DNA from: Oscillatoriales cyanobacterium M59_W2019_021
Lineage (GTDB): Bacteria; Cyanobacteriota; Cyanobacteriia; Cyanobacteriales; Geitlerinemataceae
Direction of reading: 5' to 3'
Length of the DNA stretch: 36,044 nucleotides
Assembly (NCBI GenBank): GCA_015295945.1
Contig: DVED01000136.1
Span: forward strand, 1-36,044
Position numbers and translations under genes: made by a program. The notes below the pieces were generated by a model. It had not been told where the DNA came from, searched no databases, and saw only the letters and a list, made by a program, of their open reading frames with translations. Shown here in pieces: positions 23,756-34,965 of the stretch (position 1 is the stretch's first letter; every line of letters begins with the position of its first letter).

Positions 23756-24148
23756 ATGGCGTTAGAGTATCCCGAAGACTTGAGATATCAGGACTCTCAC
23801 GAGTACGTACGCTTGGAAGGCGAAATCGCCACGATCGGATTGAGCGCTTTTGCGATCGAGGAACTGGGAGATATCGTGTTTCTCGAGTTACCCGAAACGG
23901 GAGAAGCGGTCAAACAGGGGGAAACCTTCGGGAACGTGGAATCGGTTAAAGCTGTTGAAGATCTCTACTCTCCGGTTTCGGGAACGGTCATCGAACGCAA
24001 CGAGGCTCTGATGGAAGCTCCGGAACAGTTAGCCGAAGATCCCTACGGAGAAGGTTGGCTGATTAAGGTTCGCTTGGACAACCCCGATGACGATTTGATC
24101 GATACCCTCTCCGCCGAAGAATATCGCGCTGCTGTCGAGGGAGAGTAA
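23756..24148 (+). CDS. gcvH: Glycine cleavage system H protein
   Basis: 130 residues. The lipoyl-domain motif is [22 protein letters not shown] (55-76) with lipoyl-lysine K65. [35 protein letters not shown] is the typical N-terminal half. It carries the aminomethyl group between the P, T and L proteins of the glycine decarboxylase complex, which in cyanobacteria also serves photorespiration. The start is well supported by GAGGAGGT 6-9 nt upstream. gcvP follows 282 bp later on the same strand; gcvT is not in the window. Confidence 0.97.
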   Translation: MALEYPEDLRYQDSHEYVRLEGEIATIGLSAFAIEELGDIVFLELPETGEAVKQGETFGNVESVKAVEDLYSPVSGTVIERNEALMEAPEQLAEDPYGEGWLIKVRLDNPDDDLIDTLSAEEYRAAVEGE

Positions 24149-24430
24149 TTGGATTTGAGGAGCCCGGGGAGCGGGGGAAGCAGAGAGAGTAGGGGGAGAA
24201 GATGTTTGCCAATAACCAATAACCACGACCTCGGTGAGATTTTTCTTCTCCAATTAGTTGCACATCGCGTCACTAACCACCCCTAACCCTTGACAATGTT
24301 GCAAAATATGAAGGAAGGGGAACGGATGGTAAAGGATGAGACATCGCCGAGGCGACGATCGCCTGTACGCTGATTCCCAAATTTCAAGCAAGTTGTTCTT
24401 CCAATCAGGGAAAGTGTTAGGGGGCTGCCG
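24149..24430. repeat. gcvH-gcvP spacer with G-rich and CCAATAA heptamer repeats
   Basis: A GGGGAGCGGGGGAAGC run (24157-24201) is followed by GCCAATAACCAATAACC (24208-24224). No glycine riboswitch consensus is seen. The last 140 bp likely hold the gcvP promoter. Confidence 0.5.
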
Positions 24431-27412
24431 ATGAATTACGAACTGACGCCGAGTTTTGCGAGCGAAGCCGATCCCGATCTGGGAAATGGACGGAAAAAGT
24501 CCGAACTCAAAGGGTCTGGGGAACAGATCGATCGCCCCAAACTGCCGAAATTCGAGCTTCCGGCTGCGAATGAATTCGTCCGGCGGCACAATGGTTCCGA
24601 TGGGGATCGCGTGGCGCGAATGCTGGAGGCGTTGGGAGTGGGGAGTGTGGGCGAATTGGTCGATCGCGTTGTTCCGGGTTCCATTCGGCTGCAACACCCC
24701 TTGCAACTCCCCGAAGCCTTGAGCGAATCGGCTGCACTGACGGAGTTAAAGGCGATCGCGTCTCAAAACCAAATTTACCGCTCTTTCATCGGCATGGGGT
24801 ATTCCGACTGCATCACCCCACCCGTTATCCTGCGAAATATCTTAGAAAACCCCGGCTGGTACACGGCATACACCCCCTACCAAGCGGAAATCGCCCAAGG
24901 ACGCCTGGAAGCACTATTAAACTTCCAGACGATGGTGATGGACTTGACGGGGATGGAAATCGCCAATGCTTCGCTGTTGGATGAAGGGACGGCGGCGGCG
25001 GAAGCGATGAGCATGAGTTACGGCTTGTGCAAAACCAAAGCCAATACCTTCTTCGTCTCCCAAGATTGCCACCCACAAACGATCGATGTGGTGCAAACTC
25101 GCGCCAACCCCCTCGGGATTGAGGTTGTTGTCGGCGATTGGCGCACTTTCGACTTTTCTACGCCCATTTTCGGGGCGCTATTGCAATATCCGGCGACCGA
25201 TGGCGCGATTTACGACTACCGCGAGTTTGTGGAGAAAGTCCACGACGCCAAAGCTTTCGTCACCGTTGCCGCCGACATTCTTAGCCTTGCCTTGCTGACA
25301 CCGCCGGGAGAATGGGGCGCGGATATCGTCGTGGGGAATACCCAACGCTTCGGCGTTCCCCTGGGTTACGGCGGTCCCCATGCCGCTTATTTTGCCACCC
25401 GATCGACCTTTCAGCGCCAAATTCCCGGACGAGTGGTAGGGATATCCAAAGATAGCAGCGGCAAACCCGCTTTGCGTCTGGCACTGCAAACCCGCGAACA
25501 GCACATCCGCCGGGATAAGGCAACGAGTAACATTTGTACCGCCCAAGTTTTGCTGGCGGTAATCGCCTCGATGTATGCCGTCTATCACGGTGCGGCGGGA
25601 ATTAAAGCCATTGCCGAGCGAGTGCATCGACTGACGGCAATTTTGGCGGCGGGGTTGGAGAAACTGGGGTTTGCATTGGGAAGCGAGCCGTTTTTCGATA
25701 CCCTACGGGTGGAATTGGGCGCACGATTTCCTGACGAAATCCTCGACGCGGCAGAAGCCAAGAAAATTAATCTGCGGCTGTTAGATGAAGCGACGATCGG
25801 AATTTCTTTAGACGAAACCACCACCCCAGAAGATGTGCTGGATTTGTGGCAAGTTTTTGCGGGAACGGAGGATTTACCCTTTGCGATCGCAGATCTCCCA
25901 ACCTTCAACCTGCAAACCTCGCCATTTAACCGCACCAGTCCCTATCTTACCGAACCCGCCTTCAACCGCTACCACTCGGAAACCGAACTGCTGCGTTACC
26001 TGCATCGCCTGCAAGCCAAGGATCTCTCCCTAACCACCTCGATGATTCCCTTGGGATCTTGCACGATGAAACTCAACGCCACCGCCGAGATGATTCCCGT
26101 GACTTGGGCCCAATTTGGCAAGATTCACCCCTTCGCCCCCAAATCCCAAACCCAAGGCTATCAAATTCTCTTCGGGCAACTGGAAGAATGGTTGGCTGAA
26201 ATTACCGGATTTGCCGGGGTTTCCCTGCAACCCAACGCCGGATCGCAAGGGGAATATGCCGGATTGCAGGTGATTCGGGCGTATCACCACAGCCGAGGGG
26301 AGGGACATCGCAACGTCTGCTTGATTCCCGAATCCGCCCACGGAACCAACCCCGCCAGTGCCGTGATGTGCGGGATGAAAGTGGTGGCGATCGCCTGCGA
26401 CAAAGACGGTAATATCGATCTGAACGACCTCGCTGCCAAAGCCGAAAAACACGGTAACGAGTTGGCGGCGATTATGGTCACGTATCCCTCCACCCACGGT
26501 GTTTTCGAGGAAGGGATTAAAGATCTTTGCGAGATCGTTCACCGTCACGGCGGACAAGTTTACCTCGATGGGGCGAATATGAACGCCCAAGTCGGATTGT
26601 GTCGTCCGGGGGATTTCGGTGCGGATGTCTGCCACCTGAACCTGCACAAAACCTTTTGTATTCCCCACGGCGGCGGGGGACCGGGGATGGGACCGATCGG
26701 CGTTGCATCGCATTTAGTCCCCTTCCTTCCCACTCACCCTGTCGTCTCGGTGGGAGAAAAAGAGGGCATCGGCGCGATTTCCGCCGCTCCTTGGGGCAGT
26801 GCCAGCATTTTGGTCATCTCCTGGATGTATATCCGCATGATGGGGGCTGCTGGGTTAACAGATGCCACGAAACTGGCGATTCTCAATGCTAACTACATCG
26901 CCCATCGCTTAGGCGAACACTACCCCGTGTTGTATAAGGGGAAATCCGGGTTCGTCGCCCACGAGTGCATTCTCGATTTGCGATCGCTGAAAAAATCCGC
27001 AGGCGTGACTGTCGAAGATGTCGCCAAACGGTTGATCGACTACGGATACCATGCCCCCACTGTGTCTTGGCCCGTTGCCGGAACGGTGATGGTGGAACCC
27101 ACCGAAAGCGAATCGTTAGAAGAACTCGATCGCTTCTGCGATGCCATGATTGCTATCCGACAAGAGGTTGGGGCGATCGAACGAGGAGAAACCGACCCCG
27201 AAAACAACCTGCTGAAAAACGCCCCCCACACCGCCGAATCCCTGCTGGTGGGCGATTGGGATCGTCCCTACACGCGGGAACAAGCGGCATACCCCGCCCC
27301 CTGGACGCGGGAACACAAATTCTGGTCTTCGGTGGGACGGATCGACAATGCTTACGGCGATCGCCATCTCGTCTGTTCCTGCGTGGGGATGGAGGGATAT
27401 TCCGAAGCATAA
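24431..27412 (+). CDS. gcvP: Glycine dehydrogenase (decarboxylating), P protein
   Basis: 993 residues, the fused single-chain form found in cyanobacteria and eukaryotes. The N-terminal half shows [44 protein letters not shown] and [39 protein letters not shown]. The C-terminal half has [25 protein letters not shown], and the PLP lysine K740 in [18 protein letters not shown]. It decarboxylates glycine and passes the aminomethyl group to GcvH. It ends 32 bp before a MITE-like element. The ATG at 24431 has only a weak GGGGG upstream; the first ~30 residues are variable in the family, so a downstream start is conceivable. Confidence 0.97.
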   Translation: MNYELTPSFASEADPDLGNGRKKSELKGSGEQIDRPKLPKFELPAANEFVRRHNGSDGDRVARMLEALGVGSVGELVDRVVPGSIRLQHPLQLPEALSESAALTELKAIASQNQIYRSFIGMGYSDCITPPVILRNILENPGWYTAYTPYQAEIAQGRLEALLNFQTMVMDLTGMEIANASLLDEGTAAAEAMSMSYGLCKTKANTFFVSQDCHPQTIDVVQTRANPLGIEVVVGDWRTFDFSTPIFGALLQYPATDGAIYDYREFVEKVHDAKAFVTVAADILSLALLTPPGEWGADIVVGNTQRFGVPLGYGGPHAAYFATRSTFQRQIPGRVVGISKDSSGKPALRLALQTREQHIRRDKATSNICTAQVLLAVIASMYAVYHGAAGIKAIAERVHRLTAILAAGLEKLGFALGSEPFFDTLRVELGARFPDEILDAAEAKKINLRLLDEATIGISLDETTTPEDVLDLWQVFAGTEDLPFAIADLPTFNLQTSPFNRTSPYLTEPAFNRYHSETELLRYLHRLQAKDLSLTTSMIPLGSCTMKLNATAEMIPVTWAQFGKIHPFAPKSQTQGYQILFGQLEEWLAEITGFAGVSLQPNAGSQGEYAGLQVIRAYHHSRGEGHRNVCLIPESAHGTNPASAVMCGMKVVAIACDKDGNIDLNDLAAKAEKHGNELAAIMVTYPSTHGVFEEGIKDLCEIVHRHGGQVYLDGANMNAQVGLCRPGDFGADVCHLNLHKTFCIPHGGGGPGMGPIGVASHLVPFLPTHPVVSVGEKEGIGAISAAPWGSASILVISWMYIRMMGAAGLTDATKLAILNANYIAHRLGEHYPVLYKGKSGFVAHECILDLRSLKKSAGVTVEDVAKRLIDYGYHAPTVSWPVAGTVMVEPTESESLEELDRFCDAMIAIRQEVGAIERGETDPENNLLKNAPHTAESLLVGDWDRPYTREQAAYPAPWTREHKFWSSVGRIDNAYGDRHLVCSCVGMEGYSEA

Positions 27413-27443
27413 AGCGGTACACTGGATGGGCGGCATCGCTGGG

Positions 27444-27658
27444 CAGTGGTGTCAACTTAAGATTTTTGAGGCGTTGTCAAAGGCTCTAACTGGAGCCAAA
27501 AGACCTTGGGGGGTCTCCCCCCAAACCCCCCGCTGGGGTCGTGACGCCGCCCCCAGACCCCCCACGTATAAGAGTCGTATCCCTGGAGACCATAAGTTGA
27601 ATGGAAGTCGATCGATGCGACTTGACACGCAACCCAATTGCTTAAGTTGACACTACTG
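27444..27658. mobile_element. MITE-like element with 18-bp terminal inverted repeats and target-site duplication
   Basis: Left terminus CAGTGGTGTCAACTTAAG (27444-27461) matches the reverse complement of the right terminus (27641-27658) at 17 of 18 positions. The element is flanked by the direct repeat CATCGCTGGG (27434-27443 and 27659-27668), a 10-bp target duplication. Inside lies a very GC-rich core with an 8-bp G/C hairpin at 27506-27513 / 27517-27524. There is no transposase frame, so it would have to be mobilised in trans. A 10-bp duplication is in the range of IS4-family transposition. It sits in the gap after gcvP and disrupts no gene. Confidence 0.8.
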
Positions 27659-27786
27659 CATCGCTGGGGAAAACCAACTTAACACAAACGATCGAAAAAC
27701 TTTGCGTCCTTTGTGCCTTTGTGGTTCTCAATCCTTCCTCAGTCGATCGCCCGCCGCTTCAGATCGATCGTTTAAATTGCTCGACA

Positions 27787-28560
27787 ATGGAAACGTTTTA
27801 TTCAAAATTTAAGGCGAAAAACCGCAAACTTTTACTTCATTACGGCGAAAAGTTCGTCCGCCAACTGGAAAAGCCGATCGCCCACTACTCCTTGGTCGGC
27901 GATTCCACTTTTTTCGATCCCGATAAATTTAGCTGGATTGCCGAAATTGAAGCCAACTGGAAAAGCATTCGCCAAGAACTCGATGAAATCTTAAAATATC
28001 AAGATAACTTACCCAATTTCCAGGATATTTCTAAGGATCAAGTCAGCATTACTCAAGACAATCTTTGGAAAACTTACTTTCTGTATGCTTACGGATTAAA
28101 GGCACAGAAGAATTGCGATCGCTGTCCTGAAACCACTCGGTTGATGGAACGAATTCCGGGCATGAAAACGGCATTTTTTTCGATTCTATTACCCGGAAAA
28201 CACATTCCCGAACATCGCGGACCGTATAAAGGCGTGTTGCGATATCATTTGGGATTGAGGATTCCAGAACCTCGCGAAAAATGCGGGATTCGCGTCGGCA
28301 ATGACGTGCGGCATTGGGAAGAAGGGAAAAGTTTGGTTTTCGACGATTCCTTCCCCCACGAAGCTTGGAATAAGACCGATGGCGTTCGCGTTATCCTTTT
28401 TGTGGATATGGTTCGACCGCTCCCTTTTCCGTGGTCTGCGGTTAACGAAAGCTTGATTTCGGCGATCGCCCATTCCCCCTTCGTCCAAGATGCCAATACC
28501 AACCAAAAACAATGGGACGATCGTTTGGAACAATTGATGAATCGGCGATTGAAAGATTGA
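27787..28560 (+). CDS. Aspartyl/asparaginyl beta-hydroxylase-family dioxygenase (LpxO/AspH type)
   Basis: 257 residues from ATG 27787. An earlier GTG at 27721 lies in a CTTTGTGCCTTTGTGGTTC phrase common between cyanobacterial genes, so it is less likely. The double-stranded beta-helix core shows LLPGKHIPEHRGPYKGVLRYHLGLRIPEP (135-162), CGIRVGNDVRHWEEGKSLVFDDSFPHEAWN (166-195) and RVILFVDMVRP (201-211). H143 and H191 are the probable iron ligands, R201 the 2-oxoglutarate contact. The family hydroxylates Asp/Asn in proteins or acyl chains of lipid A (LpxO). The N-terminal 130 residues carry no recognised domain but a KNCDRCPETTRLMERIPGMKTAFFS stretch, which is seen in the protein hydroxylases. 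Substrate unknown. Confidence 0.88.
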   Translation: METFYSKFKAKNRKLLLHYGEKFVRQLEKPIAHYSLVGDSTFFDPDKFSWIAEIEANWKSIRQELDEILKYQDNLPNFQDISKDQVSITQDNLWKTYFLYAYGLKAQKNCDRCPETTRLMERIPGMKTAFFSILLPGKHIPEHRGPYKGVLRYHLGLRIPEPREKCGIRVGNDVRHWEEGKSLVFDDSFPHEAWNKTDGVRVILFVDMVRPLPFPWSAVNESLISAIAHSPFVQDANTNQKQWDDRLEQLMNRRLKD

Positions 28561-28885
28561 TTGGTCATTCGTCATTGGGGGTTTGGAGTTTGGGGTTTGA
28601 AGTTGGGAATGGGGAATCGAACTATAGCGTTTCTCAGATGGATGAGATCGATCTCGATCCCCCTAAATGCCCCTTTTTAAGGGGGACTTGAGGTTAAAGG
28701 TTGTACCTCACTCGCTTGAGAACCGCTATATTATCTGTCATCTGTCATCTGATATCTGTCCCCTCATCTCCTCTCTTCCTTACCCCCTCACAATCTGCTT
28801 CCCCTGCTTTCTTCCTCCTGTAGGCGAGAAGAGTGCGAAGCACTTACTCCTGCAACTTCTGAACTTCTGAACTACTTCTTAAAAC
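28561..28885. repeat. Repeat-filled gap upstream of ispF
   Basis: From left to right: GTTTGGAGTTTGGGG repeats (28578-28600), a CCCCTTTTTAAGGGGG hairpin (28670-28685), TATCTGTCATCTGTCATCTG heptamers (28731-28757), then CTCCTGTAGGCGA and CTCCTGCAACTTCTGAAC units (28815-28882) ending in CTACTTCTTAAAAC right before the ispF ATG. No gene. Confidence 0.7.
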
Positions 28886-29365
28886 ATGAATATTCGCATT
28901 GGTAATGGTTACGATATTCATCGATTGGGGACGGGTCGTCCTTTAATTTTGGGTGGAATTAATATTCCCCACGAGTTGGGATTGTTGGGTCACAGCGATG
29001 CCGACGTCCTCGTTCATGCAATGATGGATGCTATGCTGGGGGCGCTGAGTTTGGGAGATATCGGTCACTATTTCCCGCCGACGGACGATCGCTGGAAAGG
29101 GGCGGATAGTTTAGACTTATTGGCACAAGTCGATCGCCTGATTAAAGACAAAGGCTGGCAAATTGGAAACATCGATTCGACGATCATTGCCGAACGTCCC
29201 AAGCTCAAGCCGTACTTGCCGCAAATGCGCGATCGCCTTTCCGCTATTTTAAAGATTGAAGGCGATCGGATCGGCATCAAAGCTACCACCAACGAAAAAC
29301 TCGGTCCCACTGGACGAGAGGAAGGCATCGCCGCTTATGCAGTGGTGTTATTGACGAGAAGTTAG
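28886..29365 (+). CDS. ispF: 2-C-methyl-D-erythritol 2,4-cyclodiphosphate synthase
   Basis: 159 residues, standard length. GNGYDIHRL (7-14) gives metal ligands D10 and H12; [35 protein letters not shown] carries H44 and the conserved loop; [25 protein letters not shown] is the C-terminal signature. It makes the cyclic diphosphate of the MEP isoprenoid pathway, which supplies the polyprenyl carrier, carotenoids and phytyl chains. There is no Shine-Dalgarno; the start codon directly follows a CTCCTGCAA/CTTCTGAA repeat with the same 3' end as upstream of dprE2 and surE. Confidence 0.97.
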   Translation: MNIRIGNGYDIHRLGTGRPLILGGINIPHELGLLGHSDADVLVHAMMDAMLGALSLGDIGHYFPPTDDRWKGADSLDLLAQVDRLIKDKGWQIGNIDSTIIAERPKLKPYLPQMRDRLSAILKIEGDRIGIKATTNEKLGPTGREEGIAAYAVVLLTRS

Positions 29366-29436
29366 GAGTTTGGGGTTTGTCATTTGTCATTTGTCATTCG
29401 TCCTTAGCAAACATCTTCTTCCCCTGCTCCCCCTGC

Positions 29437-29793
29437 TCAAGAAGCGCAATCTCCCCCCGCGGGAACTTCGGTAACGGCGAAGGAGTTGCCGCACCCACAG
29501 ACTTGGATGGCATTGGGGTTGCGGAACCGAAATCCCGCTCCCATCAAATCTTCGGTGTAATCGAGGGTTAATCCTTCGAGATAGGGTAAACTGGCAGCAT
29601 CGATCGCCACGTTCAGTCCCTCGCACTCGCATTGGCGATCGTCCGGTTGGGGTGCGCAAACGAATGCCATTTCGTAGACAAACTGAGAACATCCACCTCG
29701 TTCGGCTTTCAGGCGAAACCACTTGGCAGAAGCGTCTTGCTTGGACTGAATTCGGTTTAGCTCTCGAACGGCGGTCGGACTCAAATGAATCAT
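29437..29793 (-). CDS. A-type iron-sulfur cluster carrier (IscA/SufA/HesB family)
   Basis: 118 residues. The conserved cysteines are C35 (ERGGCSQF), C99 and C101 (QVCGCGNSF), the CxnCxC pattern that binds Fe-S clusters. MIHLSPTAVRELNRIQ and LDYTEDLMGAGFRFRNPNA are typical. It has extra cysteines (C46, C55, C57 and C116) not needed by the family. The gene is divergent from hetR with 310 bp between the start codons. The 3' end is flanked by CCCTGCTCCCCCTGCTC repeats. It may serve cluster assembly for the photosynthetic apparatus. Confidence 0.92.
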   Translation of the reverse strand: MIHLSPTAVRELNRIQSKQDASAKWFRLKAERGGCSQFVYEMAFVCAPQPDDRQCECEGLNVAIDAASLPYLEGLTLDYTEDLMGAGFRFRNPNAIQVCGCGNSFAVTEVPAGGDCAS

Positions 29794-31009
<1,216 letters not shown>

Positions 31010-31090
31010 CGATCGCTTCGGCGACTCCAAAGGAGTATCGCGTTGGCGTAGCCCGTCGGGTGGACGTAGCGACTCCAAAGGAGTATCGCC
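31010..31090. repeat. Dispersed hairpin repeat, two copies, directly after hetR
   Basis: Two identical 21-bp units (GCGACTCC, AAA, GGAGTATCGC) at 31021-31041 and 31069-31089, separated by GTTGGCGTAGCCCGTCGGG and preceded by GCGATCGC. The array begins at the hetR stop codon. A third copy is inside ribF. Confidence 0.85.
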
Positions 31091-31100
31091 CGGACAATCC

Positions 31101-32762
31101 CTAATCGATCGAATTTGCAGTGATGGGCGATCGCTCAGATCGCCCATTTTTACGAAAATGTTGCAGGGATTCGGTTAGATGTTTCTGAAGTATGGCGGTA
31201 GGTAGCGGTCCGTGGAGGTGATGCCACGGTAAAATGCGATCGAGCGAATAATCGGTGCGAACGTAATCATCCATTTCGGGAAGTTTGCCCCGCAGTTGCT
31301 TGAAAGCGCGTTTGTAGCTGCCGACAGAATCGCCGTAGTGGCGTACGAGTTCGAGTAAGGAAGATAACCGTCGATCGCCTCGAGAAATTAAAGCTTGAAT
31401 GACCGACCAATTGTAGCTTTCCGGTCGGAAGTCGATCCCGCTCGATCTCAGTTCTTTTCGCAGGAATTTCAGCCGTTTTTCGGCTTGGGGATCGACGCCA
31501 AACCACTGAAAAGGGGTGTGGGATTTAGGAACGAAGGTGCTGCAACCTAATGTCAATCGCAGTCCGGGAACGGCTTTTTTGATCGATCGCATCATTTCTA
31601 CCGTGCGATCGACATCTTCGGGTTCTTCGCCGGGAATGCCCACCATGCCATACAGTTTGAGGCTTTTCAATCCGCCGGATTTGGCATGGGCTGCGGCTTG
31701 AATAATTTCATCGGTTTCTAATTTTTTATTAATAATTTTTCGCACTCGTTCCGAACCACTTTCTACGGCGATCGTAATCGATTGGGTATCGCGTTTTGCC
31801 AGAATATTAGCTAATTTCTCCGTCACGGTATTCGTCCGCACTGAGGCAATACTCAAACGCACGCTGTCGAATTTATCCTTTCCCAAATAATCGAGTAAGT
31901 CTTCAAATTCGGGATGTTGGGTAATCGATGCCCCTAACAAACCGAGGCGATCGGTTACTTGCAATCCGCGATCAATCGCCGGAATTAGCGAACCTTCCAA
32001 ACTCGAAACTCGGAACGGTAACGTTAAATAACTCGCCAAACAAAAGCGGCACATTTCCGGACACGATCGCACCACTTCTACCATAAAAATATTCGACCAA
32101 GCCGCATTTTCGGTGACGACAGACGAAGCCGAAAGGGTATTTCCGCGATAGGTTTGTTTGGTAATGGTGGCGGGAATATCGGCATCAATGGGTGAAATTG
32201 AGGCGATCGCCCCGTCGGGAGCGGTATACGTCACTTCGTACAAACTGGGGATATAAATTCCCGGAACTCGGGCGAGATGTCGCAACGTCTTGCGGCGATT
32301 TTCACCTCGAACATCCCGGTAAGCATCGATAAAATCTCCCAGTAAATTCTCGCCATCGCCCAGTAAAATAATATCGAAAAAATCGGCAAACGGTTCGGGA
32401 TTTGCCGTTAGCACCGGACCGCCGCCAAAAATGAGAGGGTGATTTTCCGATCGATCTCGACTGTAAATTGGAATTTCTAACCGTTCCAACACATCCAGCA
32501 GATGCACGTAATCCAATTCCCAAGACAGCGAAAATCCCAATAACTCCGATCGTGCGGGTAGCGGTTCGTTCGCATCGGTAAATAAACGCCGCACGTCTAC
32601 ATCCGGTCGCATTGCCAAAGTCGCCCAGACAATTTGATAGCCCAAACTGGTAATGCCAACGCTATATTCATTGGGAAAGGCAAAAATTATCGAAACCGCA
32701 TCGCGATCGGGGGTTGCAGGTGTAAATAAAAGACGTTCGGCAGAAAAGGGATTATTCGTCAT
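31101..32762 (-). CDS. B12-binding-type radical SAM protein
   Basis: 553 residues. The N-terminal ~180 residues have a cobalamin-binding-like fold pattern (EYSVGITSLGYQIVWATLAMRPDVDVRRLF, FGGGPVLTANPEPFADFFDIILLGDGENLL), though the DxHxxG cobalamin motif is not evident. The radical SAM cluster motif is C234, C238, C241 in VVRSCPEMCRFCLAS. LSIASVRTNTVTEKLANILAKR and GLKSLKLYGMVGIPGEEPEDVDRTVEMM follow as usual. The family (TIGR03960-like by appearance) has no established reaction. The ATG at 32762 lies at the edge of a TCATTTG heptamer tract. The last residues (GRSERSPITANSID) are encoded across the hetR terminator hairpin, so the two convergent genes overlap functionally. Confidence 0.88.
   Translation of the reverse strand: MTNNPFSAERLLFTPATPDRDAVSIIFAFPNEYSVGITSLGYQIVWATLAMRPDVDVRRLFTDANEPLPARSELLGFSLSWELDYVHLLDVLERLEIPIYSRDRSENHPLIFGGGPVLTANPEPFADFFDIILLGDGENLLGDFIDAYRDVRGENRRKTLRHLARVPGIYIPSLYEVTYTAPDGAIASISPIDADIPATITKQTYRGNTLSASSVVTENAAWSNIFMVEVVRSCPEMCRFCLASYLTLPFRVSSLEGSLIPAIDRGLQVTDRLGLLGASITQHPEFEDLLDYLGKDKFDSVRLSIASVRTNTVTEKLANILAKRDTQSITIAVESGSERVRKIINKKLETDEIIQAAAHAKSGGLKSLKLYGMVGIPGEEPEDVDRTVEMMRSIKKAVPGLRLTLGCSTFVPKSHTPFQWFGVDPQAEKRLKFLRKELRSSGIDFRPESYNWSVIQALISRGDRRLSSLLELVRHYGDSVGSYKRAFKQLRGKLPEMDDYVRTDYSLDRILPWHHLHGPLPTAILQKHLTESLQHFRKNGRSERSPITANSID
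31123..31151 (+). terminator. hetR terminator, inside the 3' end of the convergent radical SAM gene
   Basis: A 10-bp perfect stem (31123-31132 / 31138-31147) with a 5-nt loop is followed by TTTTT. It is oriented for the rightward hetR transcript, 114 bp past its stop. It overlaps the final codons of the leftward gene. Confidence 0.85.
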
Positions 32763-32924
32763 TTGTCATTTGTCATTCGTCATTGGTTATTAGGCGTTAG
32801 TTACCGATCGTTGGTTTTGAATTTGAATACCCTTAATCCTATAATATTAAAAATCAGTGCTAAATTCTATTCTTATCACTCCCAAACTCCTGTAACTCCT
32901 GTAACTCCTGAACTCCTTTAAGAA
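32758..32924. repeat. TCATTTG heptamers and CTCCTGTAA repeats upstream of surE
   Basis: A TCATTTGTCATTTGTCATT run covers 32758-32782 next to the radical SAM start. CTCCTGTAA, CTCCTGTAA, CTCCTGAA and CTCCTTTAAGAA run from 32887 to the surE ATG. An AT-rich stretch between (32815-32870) likely holds the divergent promoters. Confidence 0.7.
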
Positions 32925-33713
32925 ATGAAACTGCTGATTAGCAACGATGATGGAATTTTATCGCTAGGCGTTCGCAGCTTGGCGAATGGTTTAGCGGCTG
33001 CCGGACACGAGGTGACGGTGGTTTGTCCCGATCGGGAGCGATCGGCAACGGGACACAGCCTCACCCTCCACGATCCCATTCGCGCCGAAATGGTCGAATC
33101 CCACTTCGACCCTACCATCAAAGCTTGGGCGTGTTCCGGAACGCCATCCGATTGCGTCAAGTTAGCATTGGGAGCCTTGCTCGATTCGCCGCCGGATTTG
33201 GTGCTGTCGGGCATCAACCACGGCTCTAATATCGGCACCGATATTTTGTACTCGGGAACGGTTTCGGCGGCGATGGAGGGCATTATCGAAGGGATTTCGG
33301 CGATCGCCTTTAGCTTAGCTAGTTTTTCGGCTCGAGATTTTCAACCCGCCGTGCGATTTGCCTACGATCTTCTGGAGCAAATTGCCGTGCAACCCCTGCC
33401 AGAAGTGATGTTACTCAATGTCAATATTCCCCCCGTTCCCCAATCGGAAATTGTCGGGATTACTCTAGCAAGGCAAGGAGTGCGCCGCTATACCGATCTT
33501 TTCCAAAAACGAGTCGATCCCCGTGGTAAAACCTACTATTGGTTGGCGGGAGAATTGTTGCAAGAAGTTGATAAAGATGCCAATAATCCCCTGCCCACTG
33601 ATGTTCGAGCCATTCAACAAAACTACATTACCATTACGCCGCTACAGTATAACTTAACCTGCGCGATCGGCTTGGAAAGTTTGGCGAGTTGGAAGTTATT
33701 AAATCGGGGGTAA
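32925..33713 (+). CDS. surE: 5'/3'-nucleotidase SurE
   Basis: 262 residues. [15 protein letters not shown] (5-19) supplies D8 and D9; [22 protein letters not shown] supplies S40; [29 protein letters not shown] supplies N98. These are the metal ligands of SurE. It dephosphorylates nucleoside monophosphates. [22 protein letters not shown] is the family's C-terminal signature. The start codon follows a CTCCTGAA-type repeat with no Shine-Dalgarno. Confidence 0.96.
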   Translation: MKLLISNDDGILSLGVRSLANGLAAAGHEVTVVCPDRERSATGHSLTLHDPIRAEMVESHFDPTIKAWACSGTPSDCVKLALGALLDSPPDLVLSGINHGSNIGTDILYSGTVSAAMEGIIEGISAIAFSLASFSARDFQPAVRFAYDLLEQIAVQPLPEVMLLNVNIPPVPQSEIVGITLARQGVRRYTDLFQKRVDPRGKTYYWLAGELLQEVDKDANNPLPTDVRAIQQNYITITPLQYNLTCAIGLESLASWKLLNRG

Positions 33714-33926
33714 TTGGTAATTGGTAATTGGGGATGGTGCGTTTCGTTCCGGGGGCACTCCCTACCTACTTCAAACCCCAAACCCCAAACCCCAAACCCC
33801 CAACCGAGTTACATTTCGTATTAATTGTTCTCCGGATTGTTATGTATTATTCGTGAATAAGCGATCGAAGATATTTGACTGTCAATCCTACTCGATCGAG
33901 AGGATCGGTCAGTCAGGAGAGTTATT
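33711..33926. repeat. TAATTGG and CCCCAAA tandem repeats between surE and the lipoprotein gene
   Basis: TAATTGGTAATTGGTAATTGG begins at the surE stop codon. A run of five CAAACCC units follows at 33772-33805, with similar ones at 11238-11265 and, in complement, 28578-28600. The rest holds the lipoprotein gene promoter and an AGGAG ribosome-binding site. Confidence 0.8.
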
Positions 33927-34772
33927 ATGTCGATCGCCAATCTTGCTAAATTCTATCTCCGCTTGGGACTGCCTATCGTTCTCCTCTTTACCAGTGCTTG
34001 TCAAGAAGTCGATTCCCGGCTCGAAGATCGAGAGGTAACGGCATCGGCACGCAGTAATTCCCCAGACTTGACCGAGATCGAACCCGTTCCAACAGAAGAC
34101 ATCGATCGACCCAAGCGGCAATTTCCTAAAGTGGGAAATGTGGTTTCCGAATCTCGAAACGTCAGCAATTTCGATCGGGTTCGATGCAGTTTTGGAAAAC
34201 TGATCGTGACCCAAGGCGATCGCGAAAGTTTAACTGTAATTGCCGAAGATCGCCTGCTCGATCGCATCGTCAGCGAAGTTCGCGATGGCACGCTTTATCT
34301 ATATCCTAAAAGTAACGAGCCTTTTGTTACTTTCGATCGCGTACAATTTCAGTTAACCGTTAAAAATCTCAATGCCTTAAACCTCGATGGAGTCGTTCAA
34401 GTTAAAGCCGAACAACTCAAAACCGATCGCCTGCAACTCGGCGCGACGGGTAGCGCTAAAATTGACATCGAATCTCTCGATGCCGATACCCTACAAGTCG
34501 ATCTCGGAGGAGCTAGCGAACTCAGTTTAGCGGGAAAAGTCACCGATCAAACGCTGACATTTTCCGGCGGAAGTCGGTACTATGCCGATCTCCTAGAAAG
34601 CCAAACCGTAGCCCTGGAAATTAACGGTGCGGGAAAAGCTGCCGTCTGGGCAAACGATCGCCTCGACGTGCAAATTAACGGTGCGGGAACGGTAAATTTT
34701 TATGGAAATCCTGACGTACGCCAGCAAATTCGCGGGGTGGGGTCGATCCAACCTATTGGCGGTTTTCGATAG
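33927..34772 (+). CDS. Lipoprotein with DUF2807 (GIN domain) beta-helix
   Basis: 281 residues. A lipoprotein signal peptide ends in the lipobox FTSAC with C25 as the lipidated residue. A charged linker runs to ~70. The rest is a GIN/DUF2807 domain: RNVSNFDRVRCSFGKLIVTQGDRESLTVIAEDRLLDRIVSEVRDGTLYLYPK, and then repeated beta-strand rungs with L.LDGVVQVKAE, LQLGATGSAKIDIESL, LQVDLGGASELSLAG, LEINGAGKAAVWA and VQINGAGTVNFYG. The INGAG repeats are the hallmark of the right-handed beta-helix. Role is unknown in the family; a cell-surface or periplasmic binding function is likely. ATG 33927 has AGGAG about 10 nt upstream. Confidence 0.9.
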   Translation: MSIANLAKFYLRLGLPIVLLFTSACQEVDSRLEDREVTASARSNSPDLTEIEPVPTEDIDRPKRQFPKVGNVVSESRNVSNFDRVRCSFGKLIVTQGDRESLTVIAEDRLLDRIVSEVRDGTLYLYPKSNEPFVTFDRVQFQLTVKNLNALNLDGVVQVKAEQLKTDRLQLGATGSAKIDIESLDADTLQVDLGGASELSLAGKVTDQTLTFSGGSRYYADLLESQTVALEINGAGKAAVWANDRLDVQINGAGTVNFYGNPDVRQQIRGVGSIQPIGGFR

Positions 34773-34965
34773 CACTCGTTGGCGATCGGCTTGCCAATAG
34801 GATAAACGTTTCATTAAAGCCCTAATGGGGTTTAAATCTGTAAAAATTCACCTTTTTTTAACCTCATCCGGCTCGAGGAAGATTCACCCCTTTGGATGAA
34901 GGTCGATCTGTTCCGGGAGTGGTATTATGAGCCTCGTCACTTAATACACTTCTGGAGATCCCAAT

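Noticed and set aside
33772-33805. Runs of CCCCAAA resembling telomere repeats
   Set aside because: Short, interstitial, and of the same kind as other low-complexity runs at 11238 and 28578; nothing suggests a chromosome end.
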